Positions 50,346-58,768 of a stretch of 64,000 nucleotides of DNA are shown here, piece after piece. Every line of letters begins with the position of its first letter. Within the stretch, counting starts at the first letter, position 1. The DNA lies in contig NZ_CP030261.1 of assembly GCF_003312915.1 (NCBI RefSeq), positions 2,604,001-2,668,000 of the forward strand, read 5' to 3'. This DNA comes from Flavobacterium fluviale. GTDB lineage: Bacteria; Bacteroidota; Bacteroidia; Flavobacteriales; Flavobacteriaceae. Both the position numbers and the translations under genes were made by a program. Under the pieces are notes generated by a model that searched no databases, was not told the DNA's origin, and saw nothing but the letters and a program-made list of their open reading frames with translations.

Positions 50346-51395
50346 ATGAAGTTGTATCATAAACTCTCGCAAATCAGCTTTCTGAAAAATAGTTATGCTT
50401 TCAAATTCTTATTTGTTGCTTTTATAGGAATTCATATTCCGTTAATCGGAATATTGTTTTTTGTATTGTATTTTAAGTACAGTATTTCGCCAACTTCAGT
50501 TCTGGTTTTCTCTTTAATAATGACTCTGCTGGCCACGGCAATAACTCTTTTGGTTTTAAACAGACTTATTAAACCTATTGCAACGGCTTCAAAAGCATTA
50601 GACGATTACCGAAATTCAAGAAAATTATCTGTTTTGCCAACCGAATATACAGATGAAGCAGGACTGCTTATGCGTAATATTCAGGAATCTATTTACGAAG
50701 CTGAAAATTTTATAAATGAAAAGCAGGATTTGGTTTATATGCTTTCACATGATCTGAAGAATTTTGCTGGAAATCCGCAGGGACTTGCCAAATTAATTAT
50801 AAGCGAGGATACTTCTGATTCGGTAAAAAATCTCGCAGAGCTAATTTGTGAATCGACAGATCTTCAATTTAGATATATTAATAATTTTATTAAACTGCTA
50901 AAAGAGCAAGATGAAGTTGTAAAAGTAAGTTCAGATGTAAAAACAGTACTATTTCCTAATATCCTCCCTTTTATCAATCAGCAGGTTGAACAGCGTCTCT
51001 TTGATAAAAATATAAAGTTGAATTTGGTTTTAGAATGTGTTGAAGCAAAACTTAAAATAGACGAAGGTCTCCTGATTCAGGTTTTAGTGAATTTAATCAG
51101 CAATGCGGTGAAATTCTCCTATTTTGACAGTGAAGTTAAAGTCAGAATTTTTTCAGAGGATTCAAAATTGATTTTAACAGTACAAGATTCAGGAATTGGT
51201 TTTGATAAAAATCAAATAGAAGAATTATTTAAAAAGTTTACCAAAATGAGCAGACTGGGAACTGCCAGCGAAGGTTCTACAGGAATTGGTTTGTATTTGT
51301 GCAAAAAAATTATAGAACGCAATAAAGGCCGGTTGACAGCATCGAGTGATGGAAAAAATAAAGGAGCTGAATTTAGAATTGAGTTTGATATATAA
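50346..51395 (+). CDS. Orphan sensor histidine kinase
   Basis: A 349-residue membrane kinase: two transmembrane helices (about 20-43 and 50-72) with almost no periplasmic loop, a HAMP-like linker (LNRLIKPIATASKALDDY), the phospho-acceptor H135 in YMLSHDLKNFAGNP, and an HATPase domain with VLVNLISNAVKFSYF (N box), QDSGIGFDKNQ (G1) and GSTGIGLYLCKKII (G2). The absence of a real sensor loop suggests it reads an intramembrane or cytoplasmic signal. No response regulator gene is nearby on either side, so the partner must be elsewhere. Confidence 0.9.
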   Translation: MKLYHKLSQISFLKNSYAFKFLFVAFIGIHIPLIGILFFVLYFKYSISPTSVLVFSLIMTLLATAITLLVLNRLIKPIATASKALDDYRNSRKLSVLPTEYTDEAGLLMRNIQESIYEAENFINEKQDLVYMLSHDLKNFAGNPQGLAKLIISEDTSDSVKNLAELICESTDLQFRYINNFIKLLKEQDEVVKVSSDVKTVLFPNILPFINQQVEQRLFDKNIKLNLVLECVEAKLKIDEGLLIQVLVNLISNAVKFSYFDSEVKVRIFSEDSKLILTVQDSGIGFDKNQIEELFKKFTKMSRLGTASEGSTGIGLYLCKKIIERNKGRLTASSDGKNKGAEFRIEFDI

Positions 51396-51396
51396 A

Positions 51397-51432
51397 AAAA
51401 GGTAATTAAGATTTGCGTCTTAATTACCTTTT
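51397..51432. terminator. Bidirectional terminator between the kinase and aldo/keto reductase genes
   Basis: AAAAGGTAATTAAGA and TCTTAATTACCTTTT form a 15-base-pair stem with a 6-base loop between the convergent stops. Confidence 0.93.
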
Positions 51433-51446
51433 AGTTTTTAATGAAA

Positions 51447-52433
51447 TTACCAAAGCTGATGAACAGACGGTTTAATATATTTATTATATATTTTATTCAT
51501 TTCTGAAATTTGTTCCGAAGTTAATTTCGGAGTATCATAAACGGATAAATTAGATAAAACATGATCGACTTTTGATGCACCTGGAATAATACAGCTGATT
51601 TCATTAAAACTCAAAATCCACTGCAAAGCAATAGGAGCGAGGTTCGGTGTTTTTGGAAATAATTCTTTTAAAGCCTCAACTGCTTTTAGACCTAATCCGT
51701 AATCAATTCCAGAGAAAGTTTCTCCTTTATCAAATGCCTCTCCGTTGCGGTTAAAATTACGGTGATCCTGTGAGTCAAAAGTTGTTTTTAAATCAAATTT
51801 TCCAGTTAAAAGTCCGCTTGCTAAAGGAACTCGTGCAATTATGCCAATATCTTTCTTTTTTGCTTCCGAGAAAAATAATTCTGATGGACGCTGGCGGAAC
51901 AAATTAAAAATAATCTGAACCGTAGTTACATTATCATATTCAATTGCTTTTAAGGCTTCTTCAACTTTTTCTACGCTTACGCCAAGGTTAAGTATTTTTC
52001 CTTGTTCTTTTAATCGGTCGAAAAGCTCAAAAATTTCGGGCCGGTAATAAACTTCGGTAGGTGGACAGTGAAGCTGAATTAAGTCAAGCGTTTCTAATCC
52101 CGTTCTTTTCAAACTGTCTTCTACAAATTTTTGAAGCACTTTTGGAGTATATCCTTCATTCACGTGCGGATTTATCTGGCGTCCGCATTTTGTGGCAACA
52201 TAAATTCTTTCAGATCGAGAACGAACCACTCTGCCCAGAGCAGTTTCACTTAATCCGTTTTCATAAACATCAGCCGTGTCAATAAAATTGATACCATTGT
52301 CGATTGCAGTATTCAAAAGTTCTTCGGCAGTTTTGTCATCAAAACCCGATCCCCATTTTCCTCCAACCTGCCAAGTGCCAAGAGAGATTTCTGATATATT
52401 AAAGTTTGTTTTACCTAGTTTTCTGTAGTTCAT
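51447..52433 (-). CDS. Aldo/keto reductase
   Basis: A 328-residue NADPH-dependent TIM-barrel oxidoreductase. Seen: the start RKLGKTNFNISEISLGTWQVGGKW, the catalytic aspartate and tyrosine in FIDTADVYENGLSE, lysine in YVATKCG, histidine in LIQLHCPPTEV, and the cofactor segment IPGASKVDHVLSNL. Members of this group reduce sugar aldehydes or other carbonyls; the substrate is not predictable. It is a single gene, followed by a terminator shared with the kinase gene and preceded by a word-repeat gap. Confidence 0.92.
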   Translation of the reverse strand: MNYRKLGKTNFNISEISLGTWQVGGKWGSGFDDKTAEELLNTAIDNGINFIDTADVYENGLSETALGRVVRSRSERIYVATKCGRQINPHVNEGYTPKVLQKFVEDSLKRTGLETLDLIQLHCPPTEVYYRPEIFELFDRLKEQGKILNLGVSVEKVEEALKAIEYDNVTTVQIIFNLFRQRPSELFFSEAKKKDIGIIARVPLASGLLTGKFDLKTTFDSQDHRNFNRNGEAFDKGETFSGIDYGLGLKAVEALKELFPKTPNLAPIALQWILSFNEISCIIPGASKVDHVLSNLSVYDTPKLTSEQISEMNKIYNKYIKPSVHQLW

Positions 52434-52448
52434 TTTTTTTTTAGTTAC

Positions 52449-52528
52449 AAAGGTTCAGAGGGGCAAAGTGGCAAAGGTTTTTTTAGGGAAAGTTTAGAGG
52501 CTTTGTCCCTTTGTTCCTCTGAACCTTT
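52449..52528. repeat. AAAGGTTCAGAGG inverted word array, copy 2 of the 18-mer
   Basis: AAAGGTTCAGAGG at 52449-52461 is inverted as CCTCTGAACCTTT at 52516-52528. It contains the 18-mer AAGGTTCAGAGGGGCAAA also found at 8840-8857. It lies between the cysM stop and the aldo/keto reductase start and may terminate cysM. Confidence 0.85.
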
Positions 52529-52537
52529 GGCCCTTTT

Positions 52538-53425
52538 TTAATCAAATAAATCCGATGACAAATAACGATCGCCTCTATCGCATATAACGGCCACGATAAC
52601 TCCAGATTCCAACTGTTCTGCTATTTTTAGGGCAACGGCAACAGAACCTCCGCTGCTCATTCCTGCAAAAACACCTTCTTCCAGCGCTAATCTTTTGGTC
52701 ATTTCACGTGCATCTTCTTCGCTCACATCAATAACAGTATCTACTTTAGAGGCATCAAAAATCTTCGGAAGATATTCTTCAGGCCATTTACGAATTCCTG
52801 GAATTTGAGAACCGTCGCTTGGCTGAGCACCAATAATCTGCACATTTGGATTCTTTTCTTTTAAATAAGTCGAAGTTCCAATAATAGTTCCAGTCGTTCC
52901 CATTGCCGAAACAAAATGGGTGACAGTTCCTTCGGTATCATTCCATATTTCAGGACCGGTTGTTTTGTAATGCGCTTTCCAGTTGTCATCATTGGCAAAC
53001 TGATTTAACATTAAATAACCGCCTTGTGCTACTTTTTTGTCTGCATAATCGCGAGATCCAATAATTCCTTCGCTTGCAGGAGTTAAAATAACTGTGGCGC
53101 CATAAGCACGCATTGTTTGTGTACGTTCTTTGGTAGAATCTTCAGGTAAAACCAATTCGATTTCTATGCCAAATAATTGAGCAATCATTGCTAGTGCAAT
53201 TCCAGTATTTCCGCTGGTTGCTTCAATTAATTTATCTCCTTTTTTTATATCACCTCTTTCTAAAGCTGCAGCAATCATGTTGTATGCCGCTCTATCTTTT
53301 ACGCTTCCGCCAGGATTATTTCCTTCCAGCTTCAGTAAAAGTTTTACATTTTTATTTTTAACCAAATTGACGGTTTCCATCAAAGGAGTATTTCCAATTA
53401 GGTTTAATAATTTCTGTGGACCCAT
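52538..53425 (-). CDS. cysM: Cysteine synthase B (O-acetylserine sulfhydrylase)
   Basis: PLP enzyme making cysteine from O-acetylserine and sulfide or thiosulfate. 295 residues. Seen: LIGNTPLMETVNL at the start, the PLP lysine in NNPGGSVKDRAAYNM, substrate loop EATSGNTGIALAM, and the phosphate-binding AMGTTGTIIGT. The CysM form over CysK is suggested by length and the absent C-terminal extension. Its ATG overlaps the serine acetyltransferase stop by one base, so the two consecutive steps of cysteine synthesis are coupled. Confidence 0.94.
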   Translation of the reverse strand: MGPQKLLNLIGNTPLMETVNLVKNKNVKLLLKLEGNNPGGSVKDRAAYNMIAAALERGDIKKGDKLIEATSGNTGIALAMIAQLFGIEIELVLPEDSTKERTQTMRAYGATVILTPASEGIIGSRDYADKKVAQGGYLMLNQFANDDNWKAHYKTTGPEIWNDTEGTVTHFVSAMGTTGTIIGTSTYLKEKNPNVQIIGAQPSDGSQIPGIRKWPEEYLPKIFDASKVDTVIDVSEEDAREMTKRLALEEGVFAGMSSGGSVAVALKIAEQLESGVIVAVICDRGDRYLSSDLFD

Positions 53426-54216
53426 TATTTTTTTTCTTTTATTTTAACTTCTGTTGTGGTGGTGTTTAATACGATGGAATCTTCAGGGATCGATTTTGTT
53501 ACCCATGAATTTCCTCCAATAACACTGTTTTTGCCAATAATTGTGCCTCCGCCCAAAATAGTGGCATTCGCATAAATACAAACATTTGCTTCAACTGTTG
53601 GGTGTCTTTTGGCATTTTTCATTTCTTTGCTTACGCTTAATGCACCCAGCGTTACACCCTGATATATTTTGACATTCTTTTTAATTACGGTTGTTTCTCC
53701 AATTACAATTCCAGTTGCATGGTCAATGAAAAATGGAGAAGCAATATCGGCTCCTGCATGAATATCTGTTCCAGTAATCCTATGGGCGTATTCGCTCATT
53801 AATCGCGAAAATAGTAATAGGTCTAAGAGATATAATTCATGGCTTAATCTATAAATTGCGATAGCATAAAAACCAGGATATGCTAAATAAACTTCATCAA
53901 TACTGTTTGAAGCAGGATCGTTTTCTAAAATATAGGCAGCATCTTGGTTGAGTTTTTCTAAAACACTAGGAAGTTTTTCTAAAAACTTATCCCAGATCGA
54001 TTCGCATAAGTTTTCTGGTTTTTTGCAGGCTAAAACAGCGATTTCCTTAAAGCATTTTTCTAATTCATCAATGCTTTCGTCTAAAGCTGCATTGGAATCA
54101 AAAAGTGTGTAAAAAAGCTTTTCTGTAAAGTCTTCTGTTTTGGTTTTAATACCGTAGTTTATGTGCGAATGGCTCTTTAAAGCCTTTATATTTTGTATGA
54201 TAGTGTCTTTTGTCAC
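53425..54216 (-). CDS. cysE: Serine O-acetyltransferase
   Basis: Transfers acetyl from acetyl-CoA to serine, feeding CysM. The 263-residue protein has a helical N-terminal domain and the left-handed beta-helix of hexapeptide repeats at the end, with DIHAGADIASPFFIDHATGIVIGE. Catalytic histidines are in IDHATG and KRHPTVE. The frame is open from a GTG at 54282; I prefer the GTG at 54216 (VTKDTIIQNIKAL), because relatives begin there and the extra 22 residues are unlike the family. Both candidate starts are GTG. It is of the EpsC-like type lacking the long C-terminal CysK-binding tail of enteric CysE. Confidence 0.9.
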   Translation of the reverse strand: MTKDTIIQNIKALKSHSHINYGIKTKTEDFTEKLFYTLFDSNAALDESIDELEKCFKEIAVLACKKPENLCESIWDKFLEKLPSVLEKLNQDAAYILENDPASNSIDEVYLAYPGFYAIAIYRLSHELYLLDLLLFSRLMSEYAHRITGTDIHAGADIASPFFIDHATGIVIGETTVIKKNVKIYQGVTLGALSVSKEMKNAKRHPTVEANVCIYANATILGGGTIIGKNSVIGGNSWVTKSIPEDSIVLNTTTTEVKIKEKK

Positions 54217-54406
54217 AATGGTAAAAATGAATGAATAATTTTGGAACGTTAAAAGTAAGGTGTTTTTTGGAAATAAAGTCACGATTTAACTAAAGAAATT
54301 TTGTGTAGAAACTTGTATTTGTGATAAAAAACGAATTCTAAACGCTTCTTTTTTATGCATTTCTTACGAAGTTAATTGCGTAAATTAGCTTTCAAAATAT
54401 ATCAAA

Positions 54407-55108
54407 ATGAAAAACAATAAAACATTTAAAAGTGCAATTTCTGGGCTTTCATTTAGCGAAAATGAAAAGATTTACGGGAAATCAATTCATGATCCTATTC
54501 TGGGGTTAATCAAAAAAGAATTTCCTGATTTTAATGATAACGATTGTATTGCCGTAAATGAATTAAATGTATACCGCCAGCAATATATTTCTAATTATCT
54601 TTCTACAGAAATAGGAGCGCTGTCGGCAATGGAGAATAGCGTTATTTCATCCTTAAAGCAAGATAAATCTATTGTGAGCATTGTCGAAGATGAAGAAGAA
54701 ACGAGGAATTTAGGGCAGAGAGTGGCAGACAGAGTAGCAGATTTTGGAGGAAGCTGGACTTTTATTATTTCTTTTGTCGTTTTTATTGCAATCTGGATTG
54801 GCTCTAATGTTTATATTCTTTCCAATAAAGGTTTTGATCCATATCCTTTTATTCTTTTAAATTTAATTCTTTCCTGCGTGGCCGCATTGCAGGCGCCGGT
54901 GATTATGATGAGTCAAAATCGTCAAGAAGAAAAAGATAGAAACCGAGCTAAAAAAGATTACATGATTAATCTTAAATCGGAGTTAGAGATTAGAATGATT
55001 CACGATAAAATCGATCATTTGATAATGCATCAGCAGCAAGAATTAATCGAAATCCAAAAAGTACAAATCGAGATGATGAATGATATTTTGGATCAGATTA
55101 AGAAATAA
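54407..55108 (+). CDS. DUF1003 family membrane protein
   Basis: A 233-residue inner-membrane protein: an N-terminal soluble part of about 95 residues, then RVADRVADFGGSWTFIISFVV starting the DUF1003 domain with two transmembrane helices (about 118-137 and 148-172) and QAPVIMMSQNRQEEKDR, then a coiled coil at the C-terminus. DUF1003 proteins are of unknown function; some look like magnesium or metal-transport-associated membrane proteins. It is single and precedes the AAAATCT repeat. Confidence 0.85.
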   Translation: MKNNKTFKSAISGLSFSENEKIYGKSIHDPILGLIKKEFPDFNDNDCIAVNELNVYRQQYISNYLSTEIGALSAMENSVISSLKQDKSIVSIVEDEEETRNLGQRVADRVADFGGSWTFIISFVVFIAIWIGSNVYILSNKGFDPYPFILLNLILSCVAALQAPVIMMSQNRQEEKDRNRAKKDYMINLKSELEIRMIHDKIDHLIMHQQQELIEIQKVQIEMMNDILDQIKK

Positions 55109-55119
55109 AGGTTCTTATA

Positions 55120-55247
55120 AATTCCAATTTTGTAAAATCTAAATTCCAAAAGAGCGCAGCGATTTTTTAAAATCTAAAATCTAAAATCTAAAATCTAAAA
55201 TCTAAAATCTAAAATCTATCCCGAGGCTTCGGGACTAAAATCTAAAA
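55120..55247. repeat. AAAATCT heptamer repeat element, copy 2 (seven units)
   Basis: ATTCCAATTTTG and ATTCCAAAAGAGCGCAGCG, seven exact AAAATCT units (55169-55217), the hairpin CCCGAGGCTTCGGG, then one more unit. The final TCTAAAA supplies the TAG stop codon (55242-55244, minus strand) of the DUF2752 gene. Confidence 0.93.
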
Positions 55248-55526
55248 ATAAAAGTGCTTGAAGTAATAACCTCCAATCATAAAAATAAGATTTACAACGG
55301 CCATTTTCCAAACCAGTTTTTTGTAATTTTTAGATTTGTCTAAAAAATGAAGTGTAATAAAAACGAAAAATAAAAGACAGGAAAATATGGCCGGATACAT
55401 TTTAAAAGCTGCTAAAAATTCGCCCTGAAAAAGTAAGAATAAAGAGCGTTGAAAACCACAGCCCAGACAGTCAAATCCGAAGATGGTTTTGAACAGGCAT
55501 GGAATCATATATCTCTCTAAACTCAT
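55242..55526 (-). CDS. DUF2752 family membrane protein
   Basis: A 94-residue membrane protein with the DUF2752 hallmark DCLGCGFQRSLFLLFQGEF and two further hydrophobic segments. The open frame extends to a TTG at 55565, but the ATG at 55526 (MSLERYMIPCLFKT) matches relatives better. The stop codon lies in the AAAATCT repeat, and the last residues FKHFYF end just before it, so the repeat has set or trimmed the C-terminus. Function is unknown; the family often accompanies membrane or secretion genes. Confidence 0.78.
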   Translation of the reverse strand: MSLERYMIPCLFKTIFGFDCLGCGFQRSLFLLFQGEFLAAFKMYPAIFSCLLFFVFITLHFLDKSKNYKKLVWKMAVVNLIFMIGGYYFKHFYF

Positions 55527-55632
55527 GGCAGATCTTTTTGCAATTTTACTGAAAAAATATGACAAACGTTTTAGAGAGGATAGAAGTACTACTTGAAAGT
55601 TTTATACTTTTGAAATCTTAAACTTTGAATTA

Positions 55633-55806
55633 ATGAAAGCTTTTAAAATTATAATAATGATTCTTGCGATCTCGGTTGCGTTTTACGAACAGGTCTCGGA
55701 AGAAAAAAACATCTACATCATGATCATTGCAATTGTAGTTTTCATGTTTGGAATGATGCAGCTAAGCGCAAAAACACCAAGTAAAAATAACGATAAAGAA
55801 GAGTAG
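55633..55806 (+). CDS. Small membrane protein upstream of the Smr gene
   Basis: A 57-residue protein read from ATG 55633 to TAG 55806: MKAFKIIIMILAISVAFYEQ, then a charged break (VSEEKN) and a second hydrophobic segment IYIMIIAIVVFMFGMMQL, then a polar lysine-rich tail. It ends one base before the Smr gene starts and is probably co-transcribed with it. I do not recognise the family. Coding status rests on the clean frame, the two helices and the tight coupling. Confidence 0.7.
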   Translation: MKAFKIIIMILAISVAFYEQVSEEKNIYIMIIAIVVFMFGMMQLSAKTPSKNNDKEE

Positions 55807-55807
55807 G

Positions 55808-56359
55808 ATGCTGGTAAAAGGAGATAAGGTTTCTGTACTTGACGAAGCCATAAACGGAACGGTAGTTTCGGTTAAAAACAATGAAGTTTTAATTGAAACT
55901 GAGGATGGATTTATGATGACATTTTTTGTCAATGAATTGCTTAAAATTCAGGATTCCAGTAATTTAATGAATTCTATTAAAAGAATAGATTTAGAACAAG
56001 TTTCTAAAGAAAAAACAGAGCCAAAACCGAGAAGTTTTGTCAAAGAAAAGAAAGAAAAGCGCGATGTCGGCGTTCCAGAATTTGATTTACATATCGAAAA
56101 ATTGGTTCCTAATAAACGCGGCATGTCTAATTATGATATTTTGACATTACAGACAGAAACGGCCAAAAGACATATCGAATTTGCGATTCGAAACCGCATC
56201 CCGAAAATCGTTTTTATTCACGGTGTGGGCGAAGGAATTTTAAAAGCCGAACTTGATTTTTTATTAGGCCGATATGACGGAATTGATTTTCAAGATGCCA
56301 ATTATCAAAAATATGGTCTTGGTGCAACCGAAGTTTATTTTAGGCAAAACAATAAATAA
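55808..56359 (+). CDS. Smr-domain protein
   Basis: A 183-residue protein: an N-terminal small beta domain about 1-50 (KGDKVSVLDEAINGTVVSVKNNEVL), then a charged linker, then an Smr domain about 92-183 with EFDLHIEKLVPN (the DLH motif) and VFIHGVGEGILKAEL (the HGxG motif), catalytic residues for nicking or RNA binding in MutS2-type proteins. Without the MutS ATPase part it is a stand-alone Smr protein. Coupled to a small membrane protein gene one base upstream. A terminator follows. Confidence 0.88.
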   Translation: MLVKGDKVSVLDEAINGTVVSVKNNEVLIETEDGFMMTFFVNELLKIQDSSNLMNSIKRIDLEQVSKEKTEPKPRSFVKEKKEKRDVGVPEFDLHIEKLVPNKRGMSNYDILTLQTETAKRHIEFAIRNRIPKIVFIHGVGEGILKAELDFLLGRYDGIDFQDANYQKYGLGATEVYFRQNNK

Positions 56360-56400
56360 CTTCAATTTTGAGTGTTTAAAATGGCTCATTTTTGAGCATA

Positions 56401-56463
56401 AAAAAACGTCTGTTTTTCTTTCTGATTTACCTTGAAATCAGTTTCGAAAAACAGACGTTTTTT
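56401..56463. terminator. Large bidirectional terminator
   Basis: AAAAAACGTCTGTTTTTC (56401-56418) pairs with GAAAAACAGACGTTTTTT (56446-56463), and an inner CTGATTT/AAATCAG stem extends it. It ends both the Smr gene and the convergent lipoprotein gene. Confidence 0.93.
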
Positions 56464-56503
56464 GTAAGAATTATTTTTTTTATTTTATGTAAAAATAGAT
56501 CTT

Positions 56504-57493
56504 TTAGTTAGCGGTATTAACCTCAATTTTTCCAAGAAGGAAGCTGCTTCCTAGTTTAAAACTGCTGTTGCCTCTTTCTAAAATTACATTTTTAAGAACA
56601 ATGGTATGAGTGTAAGTAGTTCCTACTAAAGCAGTACTTACCTCAATAATTCCTTTCTCTCCTGCAACTCCAAGCTGGCCTGTCCAGCTTTGAGCAACAA
56701 CTGGTGATGAAGATGTAGGGGTACAAATATTTTCTTCTGTAAATACACCTGTATCTGCCTTTGCTGTTTTATAAAAAACTTTATTCATTGTTGCAGTTAT
56801 CAAGCTTGTTCTTGGCTGATTGCTTGGTGTAACTTCATTTTTAAGTAACTCAGGGTCGATGTCTTCAATTGATAAATAAAAAGAGTTATTATAGTTATAA
56901 ACCCTTTTTACGTTAGTACATGAGTATGCCAGCCCGCTTGTGTTGGTTCTGAAAGTCAAACTTGCAGGAGTTACTTCTGTTTTGTATGTTCCAAAGACAT
57001 ATCTAGCCTGAGTCTGGTCTCCAGACGGTTTGGCAAAGGTTACGTTGTTAATTATAATACTATGCTCGTAACCAGTTATTCTTGTCCCGTCGTCGTTTGT
57101 ATTTTTAGGTTCAATTTGTGTGGTTTGAATCGTTATTATACCATCTGTTGCAATCCATTCTTCTGTTACTCTTGGGGTGCTTGGCGGAATTGCACCGCAG
57201 ATATTGTTTTGAGTAATAGCTCCGTCAAAAGCTCTGTATACTACACGATACAATCCGTTACCTTTTGAATCAATAGGATATTCGTAAGTTCCGTTATCAT
57301 TGATTATTTTATCATTAGGAAGCTGCAGTAAAAGAGCTTCCTGCGCCTTTAATTTATAAATTAAGGTATTGGTTGTGTCACAAGCAGCAGACTCAGTAAC
57401 AGTTTCGAAATCTATTGTTTCTACTATCAAATCTCCATCATCGCATCCATTCAATAAAAAAGCGAATAATAAAAGAGCAGCATATTTTTTCAT
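56504..57493 (-). CDS. Lipoprotein of unknown function
   Basis: A 329-residue lipoprotein with lipobox ending at C17 (FAFLLNGCDDGD). The mature part is beta-rich and appears to hold two related halves, each with a NICxxxPPSTPRV/NICTPTSSSPVV element and a following WxxxxGxITIQTT/GIIEVSTALV segment, hinting at an internal duplication. I cannot name the family. The frame is open from 57556, but the ATG at 57493 gives the lipoprotein signal. It lies divergent from cysteine desulfurase with 87 bases between. Confidence 0.65.
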   Translation of the reverse strand: MKKYAALLLFAFLLNGCDDGDLIVETIDFETVTESAACDTTNTLIYKLKAQEALLLQLPNDKIINDNGTYEYPIDSKGNGLYRVVYRAFDGAITQNNICGAIPPSTPRVTEEWIATDGIITIQTTQIEPKNTNDDGTRITGYEHSIIINNVTFAKPSGDQTQARYVFGTYKTEVTPASLTFRTNTSGLAYSCTNVKRVYNYNNSFYLSIEDIDPELLKNEVTPSNQPRTSLITATMNKVFYKTAKADTGVFTEENICTPTSSSPVVAQSWTGQLGVAGEKGIIEVSTALVGTTYTHTIVLKNVILERGNSSFKLGSSFLLGKIEVNTAN

Positions 57494-57567
57494 CGTAAAA
57501 TTTATTTGGGTCAAAAATAGTGAAAAAAATGGCAAATGATATTTAAGATTAGACAATTGATATTTCT

Positions 57568-57575
57568 TAACTTTG
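57568..57575 (+). promoter_or_regulatory. Candidate -7 element for the cysteine desulfurase gene
   Basis: TAACTTTG fits TAnnTTTG only 5 bases upstream of the ATG at 57581, which would give a nearly leaderless mRNA. The short distance makes this plausible but not sure. Confidence 0.4.
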
Positions 57576-57580
57576 CAGCA

Positions 57581-58705
57581 ATGAAAAAAGTATATCTAGA
57601 TAATGCCTCAACAACAGCAATGCGTCCTGAAGTAATTCAGGAAATGACAAAAGTAATGGTTGAGGATTTTGGTAATCCGTCGTCTACTCATAGTTTTGGG
57701 CGAAATGGCAAAACGATTTTGGAGCTTTCTAGAAAAAGTATTGCTAAGCACTTCAATTGTACGGCTCAAGAAATAATATTTACTTCTGGCGGTACTGAGG
57801 CTGATAACTGGATTCTGCGTTCTGCCGTTGAGGATTTAAAGGTAGAAAGAATAATTACTTCTAAAATTGAACATCATGCAGTTTTATATCCTGTTTTGGC
57901 ACTTGAGGAAGAGTATAATATTCAAGTCGATTACGTAAAGGTACATCAGGATGGAAGTTTAGATTTAACGCATTTGTCTAATTTATTGTCTGACGAAAAA
58001 AAGACATTGGTTAGTTTAATGCATGTTAATAATGAAACTGGCGCCATATTAGATTTAGATAGAGTAAGTCTTATTTGCAAGCAGTATAATGCGTTATTTC
58101 ATTCTGATACGGTTCAGTCTATCGGAAAGACAGAAATCGATCTTCAAAAAACCCCAATTGATTTTGTTGTGGCAAGTGCGCATAAATTTCACGGACCAAA
58201 AGGAATCGGATTTGCATTTGTTCGAAAAAATTCAGGTTTACAGCCATTGCTTTTTGGCGGCGAGCAGGAAAAAGGTCTTCGTGCGGGAACAGAAGCAGTG
58301 CACCAAATTGCAGGAATGGCAAAAGCGTTGTCTGTTTCTTATGAAAAATTAGAACAAGAAAGAGCTTATATTTTGGATCTGAAAAAATATCTTATTGCCC
58401 AGCTAGAAGTTCATTTTCCAGATTTTAAAATTAACGGAAAAAGAGATGATTTCTATAATATCATCAATATAATTTTGCCTTTTTCATCAGAGAAAACATC
58501 GATGCTTCTTTTTAGTTTAGACATGAAAGGAATTGCGGTTTCAAGAGGAAGCGCATGTCAATCGGGAAGTATAAAACCTTCTCATGTTTTAAAAGAAATG
58601 CTTTCTGAAGATGATTTAAAACTGCCTAATCTGAGAATTTCATTCAGTCATTACAATACAAAAGAAGATATCGACTGGCTGATAGAGAGTTTGAAAAATA
58701 TTTAA
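57581..58705 (+). CDS. Cysteine desulfurase (IscS/NifS type)
   Basis: A 374-residue PLP enzyme that takes sulfur from cysteine for iron-sulfur clusters or tRNA thiolation. Seen: YLDNASTTAMRPEV at the start, TSGGTEADNWIL, the PLP lysine in VASAHKFHGPKGIG, and the reactive cysteine in SRGSACQSGSIKPSH. The frame is open from 57536, but the ATG at 57581 is the family start. No iscU or suf genes are adjacent, so a dedicated cluster-assembly role is not shown. Distinct from SufS, which has a different C-terminal pattern. Confidence 0.94.
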   Translation: MKKVYLDNASTTAMRPEVIQEMTKVMVEDFGNPSSTHSFGRNGKTILELSRKSIAKHFNCTAQEIIFTSGGTEADNWILRSAVEDLKVERIITSKIEHHAVLYPVLALEEEYNIQVDYVKVHQDGSLDLTHLSNLLSDEKKTLVSLMHVNNETGAILDLDRVSLICKQYNALFHSDTVQSIGKTEIDLQKTPIDFVVASAHKFHGPKGIGFAFVRKNSGLQPLLFGGEQEKGLRAGTEAVHQIAGMAKALSVSYEKLEQERAYILDLKKYLIAQLEVHFPDFKINGKRDDFYNIINIILPFSSEKTSMLLFSLDMKGIAVSRGSACQSGSIKPSHVLKEMLSEDDLKLPNLRISFSHYNTKEDIDWLIESLKNI

Positions 58706-58718
58706 GATTTTAGATTTT

Positions 58719-58756
58719 AGAATTCAGATTTTAAAATAATCTACAATCTGAATTCT
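58719..58756. terminator. Inverted repeat terminator between convergent genes
   Basis: AGAATTCAGATT (58719-58730) and AATCTGAATTCT (58745-58756) are perfect arms in an array of GATTTTAGA words, between the cysteine desulfurase and Sua5 stops. Confidence 0.82.
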
Positions 58757-58768
58757 ACAATCTAAAAT

